64,000 bases of DNA from Dendrocalamus latiflorus. Taxonomy: Eukaryota > Streptophyta > Magnoliopsida > Poales > Poaceae. The stretch spans positions 18,102,565-18,166,564 of the forward strand of contig CM029671.1 in NCBI GenBank assembly GCA_017311315.1, written 5' to 3'. The notes beneath the pieces are model-generated. The model ran no database searches. It was not told the DNA's origin and saw only the letters and a list, made by a program, of their open reading frames with translations. Below, piece after piece: positions 22,265 through 33,340 of this stretch; positions within the stretch are counted from its first letter, which is position 1; every line of letters begins with the position of its first letter. The position numbers and the translations under genes are program-made.

Positions 22265-22282
22265 TCCCCACGGACGGCGCCA
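22265..22282 (-). other. Primer-binding site of the Gypsy-type element
   Basis: TGGCGCCGTCCGTGGGG on the minus strand starts two bases inside the 5' LTR. The TGGCGCC start is common in grass Gypsy elements. The priming tRNA is not certain from sequence alone. Confidence 0.75.
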
Positions 22283-22284
22283 AC

Positions 22285-22528
22285 TGTTGTGGCTACAGAC
22301 CAAACAGAGAGAGAGATGGTAGTGGAGAGTGATGAAGATGAATGTAATGGCCTCTCCCCTCCCCATGATCGGTGTTCTATATATATACATGGGGAGTACT
22401 TTTACAATTATGCCCTTACAGCTGATTATCCCCTTCAGGGGTATTTGTGTCATTACATGTGGCCTATTCTGGGCCTTATAACTTCCTACCAGGCCTGCTG
22501 GGTTTAGGTGGGGGCCACCTCTACGACA
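22285..22528 (-). repeat. 5' LTR of the Gypsy-type element
   Basis: 244 bp, two mismatches from 12154-12397. The TSD TGTAC follows at 22529-22533. Confidence 0.95.
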
Positions 22529-22533
22529 TGTAC

Positions 22534-23464
22534 CAAATAGGGAGTGCGAATATCCATTGCTCTAGAGTTTACTGCCGCATTGTCCAGTAATTGGAAAAAA
22601 TTTGTTTGCAAGACCAAAATCTTTTACGACTTTGATAATACATTTTGCTATATTCTCACCCGATAATACATTATGCTATATTCTCACCCGTATGTGCTAC
22701 ATCTATCAATTTAAAACCTATTATTCTCTTTTCCAATACCCAATCATCATTTATGTAATAAGTAACTATACTACGATAATCCTCCCTAGCACGACCACTC
22801 CATATGTTTGAGGTTAAAACCACTAAAAATGTACATATTCCAAATAGTTCTTAATTTTCTCATGACCGTTATTGTAGTATTTAACTAAATCTCTAGTGGT
22901 TTTCTATCTAGATACATGAGTAAATTTAGGATTATGAGAAGTTCTAATATACTTTTGTAATGCATCTGTTGCACCAAAGTTTAAGGAAAGATCTTGTGAA
23001 GCAAATAAATGTGCTTACGATTCACGAGCTACCTCAGGATTATAATTCCAGTTACATACTGTACCATCGGGGTTATACATTAGCTGCGTCTGCCTCATGG
23101 CGATACCTTGCTTTTCTTTACATCTCTAGACATGTCTGTGCAAGTACTCGGTTCTAGCTGTAGACTTTGCAGACAATTTATGATGACATATTTTGCAAAT
23201 AGCAACTCTTGCATGCTCTCCAGACGGTAATTTCTTCATGACCTTGCCAAAATCTCTCCACACGTCGGACGTGCTCAGTCTGGACCTCTTAGCGCCAGTG
23301 CTTGCTGACGTAGAGGCACCGGTAGAGCCTGACGATGGTACAGCTGCAGTATGCTTGGCGGTGGCCTCGGCCGTTTGAGGTGGTAGTGGACTCATCCCAA
23401 ACGATGCAAGATCTTCCTGATCAATTCCGTGCTCACTCGCAACAATTTTGTCAAAATGTTCCAT
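22534..23464 (-). pseudogene. hAT transposase (RICESLEEPER-like), BED finger and proximal part
   Basis: ATG at 23464. A Ser/Thr-rich linker leads to the BED-type zinc finger DVWRDFGKVMKKLPSGEHAR, then ICKICHHKL with a C-terminal HRH (two Cys, two His visible). Further on, broken by frameshifts and stops, are DGTVCNWNYNPEVARE, SQDLSLNFGATDALQKYIRT, HNPKFTHVSR and, just before the Gypsy insertion, LLDNAAVNSRAMDIRTPYLV. These are consecutive conserved blocks of hAT transposases. The protein resumes at 12148-11748 on the other side of the insertion, so one gene was split. Decay (stops, shifts) is heavier than in the Gypsy element, so it was already dead. Confidence 0.9.
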
Positions 23465-24124
23465 AACAAAATTTCAAAATGCACAAAACTGCAAAATACA
23501 AATACAAAATTACATTATTACCTGATTTGTATTACAATAAATTATAAAAGAGGAATAAAAATAATAAAAGAATATAAAAATTAGTATTCTCACCTCTTTA
23601 CTTGACCGCCCCGCCAGATTTCAATTTTTTTTGGATTTTTGGCAAAATTATTCCGAATTTTGCCAAATTACCACAAAGAGCTTCGGAATTTTCATAAGAG
23701 AGTGAGAGGAGAATGCTGATTTGAGTGTAGATTGATGGGGGGGGTATGGTGTCTATTTATAGAAAAAATTCAAAATTTTGAAAATTTAATTTTGAAATTT
23801 TTCGCATTTTAAGGCTCAAATGACCAAAAACTGCTTTTAAAAAAAACAACTGTTGGCCGTGCTAACCAAGCTTAACAGGCTGGATGGACCATGTTCGTTA
23901 GGTCGTGCCTGTGCCCATTGTGCCAAACAGGCCAGTTGTGCCTACAGTTGCCTACAGGCTTAATGGGCTGTGCCATTCCGACACAGTGGGCCGAGGCACT
24001 AGCCTAGCCACAGCCCATGGCCTTATACCGTGTTAGCCCGGCTTACCAGCTTTTATACCGTGCTATACCAATAGTATCGTACATTGGATCCATCGGTTTG
24101 GCATGACCCATTTAGCCATCTCTA
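23465..24124 (-). mobile_element. hAT element 5' region and terminal repeat
   Basis: On the minus strand the element begins TAGAGATGGCTAAATGGGTC (24124-24105). This is a hAT-type terminus (TAGAGATGG...) that leads into a subterminal region rich in GGCCTG/GGGCTG words, common in this hAT group. The mate terminus beyond the C-terminus is lost at 11748. Confidence 0.75.
23753..23762 (-). promoter_or_regulatory. TATA box of the hAT transposase gene
   Basis: CTATAAATAG on the minus strand, about 290 bp upstream of the transposase ATG. An A/T-rich flank and an untranslated leader lie between. Confidence 0.55.
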
Positions 24125-25848
24125 CACTTACCAGTGAAATGTTTCGAAGCTTACAGACATGTACGTACGTACTTTCAGGGTTGATAACGATTCGATCCCC
24201 TCGCAGAGAGCAGAGCATCCAATTTTCTGGAAACGGATCCTCTGCGGCATCAGAGTTCTAAATGCAGAGGATGAACAGTCCGGGGCATTAGGAGCATCTC
24301 TCAACCATCTGATCGAAATCCAGTGGCTCAGATCAAGTGCTACAGCGCAGTGCAGCAGCAAAAAATTCACCCAACAGTAAAACCGAGTACTGCTGGTACG
24401 GTGGAGTGCCACAGTGATGTGCATTAGACACTGTAGCAGACTCATAGTGCTCTTGCAGCAGTACCTCTCTGCTGTGCTGCAGAGAATCCAGATCCCAATT
24501 TTTTTTGGGTTGGTGCATTGCATTGCATAGCGTTGGTCGACGTCGTGCTCTGCCCCTGCATCCGCTTCGACGGAGAGGACACTAGTGACTGAGCTCAGAC
24601 AACCAGAGTAATTAAGCCCATGGGCTTAATTATGCAGTTCGTTGCGAGATTGAGCTCTGTGCTTCAGAGGGGGTTGGTGGGTTTTGTTTAGGCCCAATCC
24701 ATGCGGGCTCCGTGGGCCGGAGCGGCGGCCCGCCTAGATGCAGGGCCAGTAACTTCTGAATTTGAACACAGCTACAACATCATTCAGACCGGGTGAAAAA
24801 AAAAGGTTTACAGTGTGGAAAATTCAGCAATGCAGGTTGTCTGCATCCAAAAATAGCAAGCTAGCGCATGCAAGGAAGAAAAATGAATCCTTTGCAGAAG
24901 AACAACCCCATTCCTGAGTCAGCATCAGCAAGAATATACCAATCAGCTTCCGATTGTTCAACACTGGCCGGGCTGTCTCCATTCTCCAGAGAGTGACAGA
25001 CAGAAAGATCGAGGGAAATTCACCCGCACATCCAAGAGCGATTCCATGTTCATCATAGGATCTAACAGCAACTCATTTGTGTGCTCCAACCTCATCAGTT
25101 TGTCCCTGTGCTTGTATCTTTCACCATTTTACAGCAATCCAAGGTGAACACTGACTGGAACTGATGCTCCTAATAATCCAAGTACCCCTGAATTCTGAAA
25201 CTGATAGTACAAACTAATACCTCCTCGTTTAATCGACCTGCAATGGGATTCACGTCCAGCTTTTACTGTCCAGGATAGCATAGAAAGAACAGGTACACAT
25301 GTTGCACAATTAGAGCCGTGACTAGTCTAACACCGCAACTGCAAGTGAAGGCAATGCAAGGCCAAGTCAAGGCTGGCCCGGGACATGTTCAAAGCGGCGG
25401 CATGCTAATAATGCCTCAGAATATACTGAACCCGGGAGAAGTATAGACAGAACCCAGCGATCACGTAGCAGTTGTTTGACTCGCGACGATAAGGACGCCA
25501 AGATTATCAATAGCAAACCCATTAACCCAGGCCAGGGCATGCATGCAGGAGGAGGAGAAGAAGATGAGGTGAGATGCTATGCGATGAGACTTCTCGGAAC
25601 CTCACAAACACTGAAACACAGCAACCAGCTCGCAAGGATTTAGCGGTGTTCCAGGTCTAGACTTGCATGCCAAGGATGTGCACTTGCAGCGTGGCTTGCG
25701 AAGTGAGAAATAACCGGAGTCAAGAAGATGCGGTGCTGCTTGTACAGCTCATGAGATTCTTGGTGTGTGCTCCTCTGCAGTCCGTCTTTTCCGGCACCAT
25801 ATCAGTCCGATTCTTGGTTTCTGATTATCTCAGAGCCTACATGGCCCT
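24125..25848. other. Non-coding interval
   Basis: Open frames are short and unrelated to known proteins. Nothing else recognised. Confidence 0.4.
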
Positions 25849-26123
25849 GATCAACTCGGCTTCGGCTTCTGCCTTCTGGCTTATTTTTCACTATTCATAA
25901 GTTTCGTCTTTTTATGAACTTTTGGCTTTTTGTTGAGCTTTTTTGCCGGTTCTTTTTTTCCCGTATTTGTTTGTATTATACGTAATGTGCTAACATATTT
26001 TTAAAATTTTTAATTTTTTTAAATTTAATTATGCTAAATAAGCCTCTGTCAGCTACAGTACTTTTTTCAGCCAGCTACAGTATTTTCAGCCATAAGCCAT
26101 GAGCTTTTCAGCCGAACCGATCA
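25849..26123. mobile_element. MITE family B copy
   Basis: Ends TGATCAACTCGGCTTCGGC at the left and GCTTTTCAGCCGAACCGATCA at the right, inverted to each other. The inner part has CAGCTACAGTA repeats and GCTAACATATTTTTAAAA. Same family as 36223, 48022 and 53393. No coding capacity; the TIR layout suggests a hAT or similar class II parent. Confidence 0.75.
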
Positions 26124-26867
26124 CCACCTATACATGTGGTTGGAAAAAAAAGTGAAAGAGTTGGCAAAAACACAACTGTTCTTGGGGTCATGCTTTGCTG
26201 GATAAATTTGATCAAATGAACCTCTTTTTATGTGTTGTGGTGGTGACAGTAACAATGAGTCACTGATGGATTCTTGACAGGCAAGTACTTGTGGTCAGGA
26301 TTCAAGACCACCTCCTCAAGGTCCAAGAAAAAGGATGAGAATCCAAAGCTTTTCTTCAATGCTGGAATCCTAAGATTTTGTTTTTTCCAATATTTGAATT
26401 GGATCTTGATGCTACTGGAATGCTCATTATCATCCGTAACTAGAAACATGCGCCTTTGCTAAAAACACAAGCAATAATCAGGATCTACAGGCTTGCAGCA
26501 CCTGACTTCCATGGTTCAATCAACAACGAACAGCAATAAATTCTAAAACAACTGCAGTATACTTGATTGAAATGGAAGATAGTCATCAAGAAAAAGTTGA
26601 CAATGTATATGGGTAAATTCTCAGGGCGAAAATTGTAGCTCTGCCCAAAACTTCTCGATTAACAAGTCGCAAAATTGCAACTGGTATCATCTCTTTCCGA
26701 TGTATATAACTAGAACCCGACTCACGATCAGTTTCATCTCGAGCACTCAAGGCTCCATCTCCCTGTATACAAACAACTACACTACAATCCCCTCAAGGCT
26801 CCCCGAAGATGTCATTTTCATCGCTGCGCAGTCCACCAAACCTCTGAACATTGATGCAACCTCTTGA
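26124..26867 (-). other. 3' flank and probable 3' UTR of the HHO transcription factor gene
   Basis: The region directly after the stop codon at 26868 has no gene of its own. The proximal 150-250 bp is presumably 3' UTR. No clear poly(A) signal is singled out. Confidence 0.4.
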
Positions 26868-27463
26868 TCATTTACAGCCATAGCTTTCAGACCTGCCATC
26901 TTCCTCCTCACAGCTGACAGTTGCTGCCGATGAGACGGCTATGCCCGAGGTTGAGAAATGGAGGGGTCCCTGGGGAGATCCTGACTGGGAGCTGCTTTGC
27001 TCCGGAGGGATCCAGAGTCCTGCCGGATTCACAACCAAAATCGGCTGGCTCCTGACGGCGGAGCTAGGCTCCCTTCGGTTGTGCAGGCGGTACTTCTGAA
27101 CAATCAAAAACACAGAATTCAAATTAGTACAAGGCAGCGAATGTTATCATCAAGTGTTATTGAGATGGATGAAAGTCAGTGTTGAGAGTGGTGAATTGCT
27201 CACCTGAAGATGGCTTTTCACTTCGTCATTGGTCAGGCCATCCACCCTCATCAGCTCCCTGATTTGCTTTGGAGTGGCAACTGCAGTCATGCCATGAAGC
27301 AATCATGTAAGGACCCATTTATTTGATGTTCATAAATCCTCTTTTCTATGGCAATTAATTGCTACATCCGAACAGTTCTCACCTTGGGGGCCACCGAGTT
27401 GCTGCAAGGCAGCGACGAACTGGCGGTGCAGCTCCGGCGACCAGCACCGCCTAGCCTTCCTCG

Positions 27464-27498
<35 letters not shown>

Positions 27499-28384
27499 GA
27501 CTGAGTCTGAAGGTTAAGGTTTGGGCCAGATGGTGCCATGGCGGCAGCTCTTGCTGCAGCTTGGGCAAATCCCACGACCTGGTGGCGGCTTTCGTCGGCG
27601 GCGCCGGTAGTAGCAGCCGGCGTGCTCTTGATCGGTGCCGGCGATAGCAACGATAGATCCGGCATCCCCTTGTCGTCTTTCCTGAAGCACGGTGGTGCGA
27701 ACGCCGGCGCGCCGGAGCCCACGGCCTTGAATGGAACGAACCCGCCTCCGCCGTGAGAATTCGCCTCAGACGAGCTCCTCTCCTTGTCTTGCTTCTGCCA
27801 TCGGAAAGCTTCAATTTTTTAGACCCTCAAACGCAATCAAAGCAACCTCAAATCCTATCCTAAACGCTCCATCGACATCAAACAAGCAGAAGTCAGTGAA
27901 TCACCAAATCCTACCTCTAAATCGGCGTCATCTCGGCCGGAATTGCCTGTCCAGAGCTGCGCGGTGCTCATCCACTTGCTCTTGTCGCCGGCGCAGCCAT
28001 CCTCCTCCTCCTCCTCCACCGCCCGGTCACCCTTCTTCTTCTCAGCCTCCTCCTTCATCACATCAATCACTGCACAGACACCACCACCACATCAAGAAAC
28101 GCCCCCAAAAGGAAACACACATACCAAAAAGAAAAGAAAAAGTCCAGTAACTCCAATAAAGGAGGAGGCTTTCAGTTTTCACCGTCGGCGAGGAGACGCG
28201 CGCAGAGCGGGAGCTCGCGCCTGAACACCTCGATCTTGCCCCTCTCCTCCTCCAGCCTCCGGATGCAATCATCCATGGAGGACGACGGCGCGTCCTTGAC
28301 CCTCCCCACGCTCCTGGCGGCGAACATCTTCAGATCCAGGCTCAAAACCGTGCCCACGCCAATCACCGCAACGTCCAGCCCCAT
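26868..28384 (-). CDS. GARP/G2-like MYB transcription factor, HRS1-homolog (HHO/NIGT1) type, 357 aa
   Basis: Five exons: 28384-28183, 28069-27915, 27794-27383, 27280-27204, 27095-26868. All junctions are GT-AG and keep frame, total 1,074 nt with stop. The N-terminal conserved region reads DDCIRRLEEERGKIEVFRRE then LPLCARLLADVIDVMKEEAE, the hallmark of the HHO/EFM subgroup (a repression and dimerisation region). An acidic run and a Gln tract (11 CAG codons, 27465-27497) precede the single MYB-like DNA-binding domain: RCWSPELHRQFVAALQQLGG, VATPKQIRELMRVDGLTNDE, VKSHLQKYRLHNRR. Relatives are nuclear repressors linking nitrate and phosphate status to root growth and flowering. Which paralogue this is cannot be told here. 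No defect seen. Confidence 0.95.
27465..27497 (-). repeat. (CAG)11 trinucleotide repeat encoding a poly-Gln tract
   Basis: Uninterrupted CTG on the plus strand, coding for Gln just before the MYB-like domain of the HHO gene. A likely length-variable site. Confidence 0.9.
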
Positions 28385-28491
28385 CGCGCATACACCACAG
28401 CTTGGCAAAATCGAATCTTTATTAACTTGTGTGTGCGAGAATTAGGAGATATGTGAGATGGATGGGAACGAGAGGAGGTTGAAGGGAACGG

Positions 28492-28500
28492 GTATATATA
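28492..28500 (-). promoter_or_regulatory. TATA box of the HHO gene
   Basis: TATATATAC on the minus strand, about 110 bp upstream of the ATG at 28384. Start site expected near 28465. Confidence 0.6.
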
Positions 28501-28699
28501 GAGCCGAGAAGAAATGGAAGAGCATCAATTGAGAGAGAGCAGGGAGGAGAATCTCGGGGGTGTGCTAACATGAGGCGAGGACGAGTTTTCACGTCACCTA
28601 TTAGTTGTAAGAAAAGTTTATGCCTAGACCCTTAGAGTTAATTCTTTTTTCCTTTTTAGCCCATTGAAGCATGATTATATGTAATTTTTAGGCCAAGTG

Positions 28700-30508
28700 A
28701 TAGGGGCGGACCTAACATGGGACATGGGGGTTCAGTTGAACCCCAAAAAATATGGAAAATAAACTGCTACTGGTAATCCACAACGCAGCAAGAAAATCCA
28801 CCACAAACTCCATGGACTGGACTATCCACCCCAGAAAGGAAGATTTGGCTAAGATTGCTCACAGAAAAGAAAAGATCCTCAGGACAAAGCTCACTCTTAG
28901 AACAATCCAAGCAAGCTAGGGTTTCCTTACTAACGAAAGAAGAGATCAATCCAGCAGAGCGGAGGACGACGACGATGCCTAGGAGAAAAGAATTCCTTTG
29001 CTTCGAGGGTTAAATGATGTTGGCGTGAGAATTTGAGACAAACGGCGAAGCAATAGCCGCCGCCGCCGTCGCGACGAGATATGGAGAAGAGTTCAAGGAA
29101 GAGGATAGGCTGGAACTAGAGATGAGAGAGGATTGGGATTGGGCTGTGAGGATTGCGGATTTGGGGAGGAGGATAGAAATCTTGACGATGGTCTGTCTCT
29201 TGTGCTGAACATTGGGGATCCATTCTAGAGAGATTCATTAAAGGCCCACATGTCATGCATGTTAGTTGGCGCTAGCCACTGCATCGCTTGGTTACTGGGT
29301 TCGCCAGTTTCGCCTCAGTGCATGCATGCACGGACCGTGAAGACCAGCTGCTGACTGTTGGCGCAAGGGAGCAGCGCAGGCTAGGGAAAATCAGTGTCAA
29401 TCAAGGGAAGAAAAGGAGGAGTGGCAACGGGACAAGAGTCGGGGAAAAAGCCAGGAGGAGATCGTGGCTTTCTTGCTCCTCACTTGAGTAACGATTTTGT
29501 TTTCTCTATGTTTGTTAATTTAATTAGAGATTAGAGTTGGGATTAGAGAGAAAGTGAAAAGTGTTCGTTAGGGAAAATATTAGTATATCGGCTAATATGC
29601 TATATTGTTCTCCTGTAATTTTGGGTACTGTATGAGAGTAATTTAAAAATATCATCTATTAGATAATTGTAGAGAAATTCGATAGTTTTCTGTACAATAT
29701 TTATTTATGTTGATCAGATAAATAGATTTTAAGTTATGAATTTTGTAATCCGGCTATCTGGTAAATTTATCATCTTCTAGTACCATATATTAATCTGTAG
29801 ATTAAAATTACTGGACGAAATATTGGATGATTTATCTACATGAAAGATGTAGATAATTAAGGGTTCTAGAGATCCCATGAACATGGTCTTAAATCTAGAT
29901 AGTTTCCTAGAAATATCTAGATATTTTAGATGCTTTATTCGAAAGAATTTGATGGTGCCAATTGTCATAAATCTAGTGGTCACAAGAATCTATATAATCC
30001 TTTCAATCCAAAATATACATCATTTGGGAGAGTTGGTTTTGGTTTATAAATATTTATATTTTATTTTTCGGAAGCTATATGTTCAAAGTGCCCATGTTAA
30101 CTGTTATTCTTAGAGAGAGGTAAATCATAAATAGAGACAATATATGTCAAAAATAAAAATATGTACTACTTTTTCTATGTATGTGAAAAACACCATTTAT
30201 ATACGCTAACATAGAAAATAAGAAAAGAGAAGTGGGTTAAAGTCAATATCTATTTAAAAACAAAGTGCACACTTGTGTTGCCAACTAAAGTTGTAATAGT
30301 TTTACTCTAAAAAGTTGTAATTGTCCTGCCACCAAATAAAGTGTTAGTATTAGTTTATTATTTCAAAATTTTTAGTGTTATTGACTTTCAATAGACTTAG
30401 AAATATGACTTTTATCTTCAGTTTTTATAAACCAATATAAGTATATATTAAAAAATGTAACACAATGTAATTAGCGAACACCCATTCATAAAATCCTAAA
30501 TCCGCCAT
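28700..30508. mobile_element. Possible hAT-type element with GGGGCGGA-like ends
   Basis: The left end TAGGGGCGGACCTAACATGG and, at the right, CTAAATCCGCCATTA (inverted TAATGGCGGATTTAG) resemble the termini of the verified hAT elements at 42254 and 51855. No matching 8-bp TSD was found, so the limits are tentative. The interior shows only short open frames. Confidence 0.4.
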
Positions 30509-30526
30509 TACTAAGGGAGCATTTTG

Positions 30527-31656
30527 TTAGCTTTGAGCAGGATTACAGTCCCCAGACAAAATCTCTTGTATGAAGCTTGGTGCCTTGAGGAGCCACAAGC
30601 ACCGCTCCAGAGTATGAGAAACATGTTTCGTAGTTACTTGCGCAGCATTATTACAACATCTACTTACAAAGCAAAACTTAATAAAAAACCAGCTGAGCTC
30701 CCTGATGTCCGCCAGGATTGGTGTATAGCCTCCGATCTGAAACGAGATGGATTCTGCCACAACTCTACAAAGGATGTATGATCAGTCTCTAGCACTAGAC
30801 GGTGATAGTCCTTCCGAATTGCCAAGTTGACTCCATGGCGACAAGCGTTGACCTCCATAAACAATCAGCACCAAGGAAGTTGCCTTGAGAATTGCGGACT
30901 ATAAGACCCGTAGCCCCTTGCTTCTCCTCGAAATAGAACGCTCCATCAGCATTGCATTCACACCAATCAGTCAGAGGAGGAACCCATTGCGGTAGTGAGG
31001 ACACTGTACCTAGAACTGGACGCATGCTTCACCCGGGAGGGATCAAAAGCAGTGCCCTTTGCGCATTGGATCGATTGGATAGAGTTCCGCACGCTCTCCC
31101 CATGCCGTCTCTTATTTCGGGTAGTCCACAAGCTCCACATCCCACAGAGAATAGCATGGACATCTTCCTTCTTGCACTACTGACTGTGAAGCAAATCCTT
31201 TGCCCAGGTCAGAGGATGGAGCTGAGGAAGTTTAATCCCTATTAATTGTTTCGTCGAAAACCAGAACTATCTAGCAAAGGAACACTGCATCAAAGCGTGC
31301 AAAATAGTTTCATCCTCTACACCACATACCTCACAGATTGAGAGGCACTCGATATGTCTCTAGAAGAGGATATGGCGTGCCGGTAGGAATTCATGCACCA
31401 CCCTCCACCAGAAGACCTTCACTTTTGGTGGCACCTTTAGTTTCCAAATTTTCTGCCAAACACCATCAGGATTTGAAGTACTAGCATGAAGAGACATCTC
31501 TGTCCTCCGTATGTCCTCATCTAGAAGACGATACACCGACTTAACTGAGTATAAACCATGCTTCTCAATCGAGCAAGCCCAAAAATCCTCCTCTAAACAA
31601 CCCAATGGAATCCTTAAGATTGCATCAACGAACGTTGTTCTAATCAACATTTCATT
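30527..31656 (-). pseudogene. LINE retrotransposon 3' end: zf-RVT and RNase H-like domains
   Basis: On the minus strand, from 31656: EEDFWACSIEKHGLYSVKSV, then GVWQKIWKLKVPPKVKVFWW, the zinc-binding domain after reverse transcriptase in plant LINEs. Then, frameshifted, WCECNADGAF and GATGLIVRNSQGNFLGADC with the RNase H catalytic Asp, and NLAIRKDYHRLVLETD. The upstream part is cut off exactly where a CACTA terminus begins (31657), so the CACTA element probably inserted into this LINE. Several stops and shifts make it non-functional. Confidence 0.85.
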
Positions 31657-33340
31657 CACTACCACACAAAGGATCATCACAGACGATTTCTGAACCGTCT
31701 TATTTATTATGTCTATGATAATATATGGTTATCACAGACGGCTCTCAAACTGTCTGTGATAAGTCACAACACAGACGGTTTTTCAAAATATACGTATGTG
31801 ATATCTTAAACATAACCGTCTGTGATATCTGACATATCACATATGGTTATTAAACATTACCATGTGTGATATCTGACATAGCACAAACGATTTTATGATG
31901 TAAACCATGTGTGATAGCTCTTTGAATAGCTAAAATATTTTCTGTTTTTAGCTAGCCTCAAGAAATGATAGCCATGCTATCTGAAACAAACAAGTAGATC
32001 ATAGATAATTGCATATCATATAGCACATGACAATAATTAGACAGATATTACAAATGAATTACAACTGATTTAATTACAATTTAATGGATTATTTGATGAA
32101 CTACAATGGATTGAATTACAATTTAATCAAACATTTTAACATCTATTAATTGTTGTCAGGGTTGAAATCTCCCTTCGGGTAAATGATCTCCTTATCAAGA
32201 AGGTGGAGAGCAGTCCTCAAACTTCGGAGAGTTCGTTAAGACCAAATGTGTGTGTGTGTATATATATATATTGATAATTATAAAATAATTATTGGCAAAT
32301 TAATAAACCTCTGGATCATTCATCTTAGCGCCCATGATTTTCTGCATATGGCAGCAAATGTAGAATGCACATACGTTGTCCTATAGCTGCTGGTGGTACT
32401 GTAAAAATAGAATTGCATACATAGGTATAGTCAGTTTTGGAGACATTATTATAAAATGTGATATAGAATTGTTGTGTTGTAACGGGTACCAGAAATCACG
32501 TTCTGTGTTACATTGTAGCGCTGGATTACTTGTGTCTCCCTCTCTTGACAACGTAAGCTTGAGCAACCTACGTAATTCCAAAAAGTTAGCCTCGGCCATT
32601 ACAAACGAAGGAAAAACTACAATAAAGTTATGTATGGAAGAAATAAGTTTACCTCTCAATTGTTTGTTGCACAGGGTGAAGTCATAGTTTTTCTCGAGTA
32701 GGGAATCAAGGTATATTACCTTACTCTACTTTGGTATAACACAATTAGAATCAGTGCCACTTACTCATGTATGCCACCATAGTCATTAAACCTAAATTCA
32801 TGTTGTATATAAAGTATAAATGAAACTCCTATAATAACTAGTGAAACTCTTACCCCTGGTTGTAGGGTGCCAGAATGTAGTCCATGTTGTTTTGAGCAAG
32901 CAATTCCGTCGTTATGTAATTTTCAACGTATGATGGGTTTTCGTTGATGCATTGCTCAGAGATCAAGTGTGGTCAAGAAAACCCACCAGTTCTTAGCGTC
33001 GCCAGGCTTATTGAATTATGTATCTATACATAAGCAATGAGTTATAATATTTATCAGTATTACGTGAATGTAGAACTTGATTGTACACACTTACAATGTT
33101 CAGCATCGTAGAAGTAAGACATCAAGATTGAATAGTTGGAATAAGTCGTCAAAACCCATGATGAAGTAGCCCAAGTTGTGGAGGAAATGCGTCTCCATGT
33201 ATTTGACGGTAAAACAATTTTTTTTGTGTAGACACGTAAAAGTTTTTGACAGGTATGAGAGAGAGAAATAAAACTTTGCCTGAGGCTCTTTTAGCAAAAT
33301 TTATCCGGTGGAATTTGTTGAAGATATTGGGTTCCTTGTC
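31657..33340. mobile_element. CACTA element, left terminus and Ulp1-carrying part
   Basis: Starts CACTACCACACAAAGGATCA (31657) and continues into several TCACAGACGGTT subterminal repeats in both orientations to about 31920. Then come the protease gene fragments. The right terminus and the TNP2-type transposase gene are not seen. Confidence 0.78.
32130..33330 (-). pseudogene. CACTA-borne Ulp1-like (C48) cysteine protease gene, degenerate
   Basis: Read on the minus strand in pieces, with intron-like gaps and stops: GYFIMGFDDLFQLFNLD (33160s), MDYILAPYNQ (32895-32865), ALILIVLYQSRV following a His-Trp position, YLDSLLEKNYDFTLCNKQL (Asp of the triad), NVCAFYICCHMQKI (catalytic Cys; about 32340-32380) and finally LLDKEIIYPKGDFNPDNN. 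This order matches the Ulp1-type C48 protease gene carried by grass CACTA elements next to the TNP2 transposase; its role in transposition is unknown. In-frame stops near HQQL and inside the Asp exon show it is dead. Confidence 0.75.

Larger units (their letters stand above)
12154..22528 (-). mobile_element. Non-autonomous Gypsy-type LTR retrotransposon with gag-protease, an antisense gene and three minisatellites
   Basis: Complete 10,375-bp insertion, coding strand minus. The 5' LTR is at the right (22285-22528) and the 3' LTR at the left (12154-12397), both 244 bp, TG...CA, with a 5-bp TSD. Order along the minus strand: LTR, primer site, gag, zinc-knuckle-like motif, retropepsin, 60-bp minisatellite, 53-bp minisatellite, a gene on the other strand, 66-bp minisatellite, LTR. 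No reverse transcriptase, RNase H or integrase motif is present in the 7.4 kb after the protease, so mobility must depend on a partner element. The LTRs differ at only two positions (12267/22398 and 12389/22520), so the insertion is recent. Confidence 0.93.

Noticed and set aside
27362..27814. Alternative minus-strand frame over the HHO gene
   Set aside because: Out of frame with the conserved G2-like exons; Ser-rich from the same CAG repeat.
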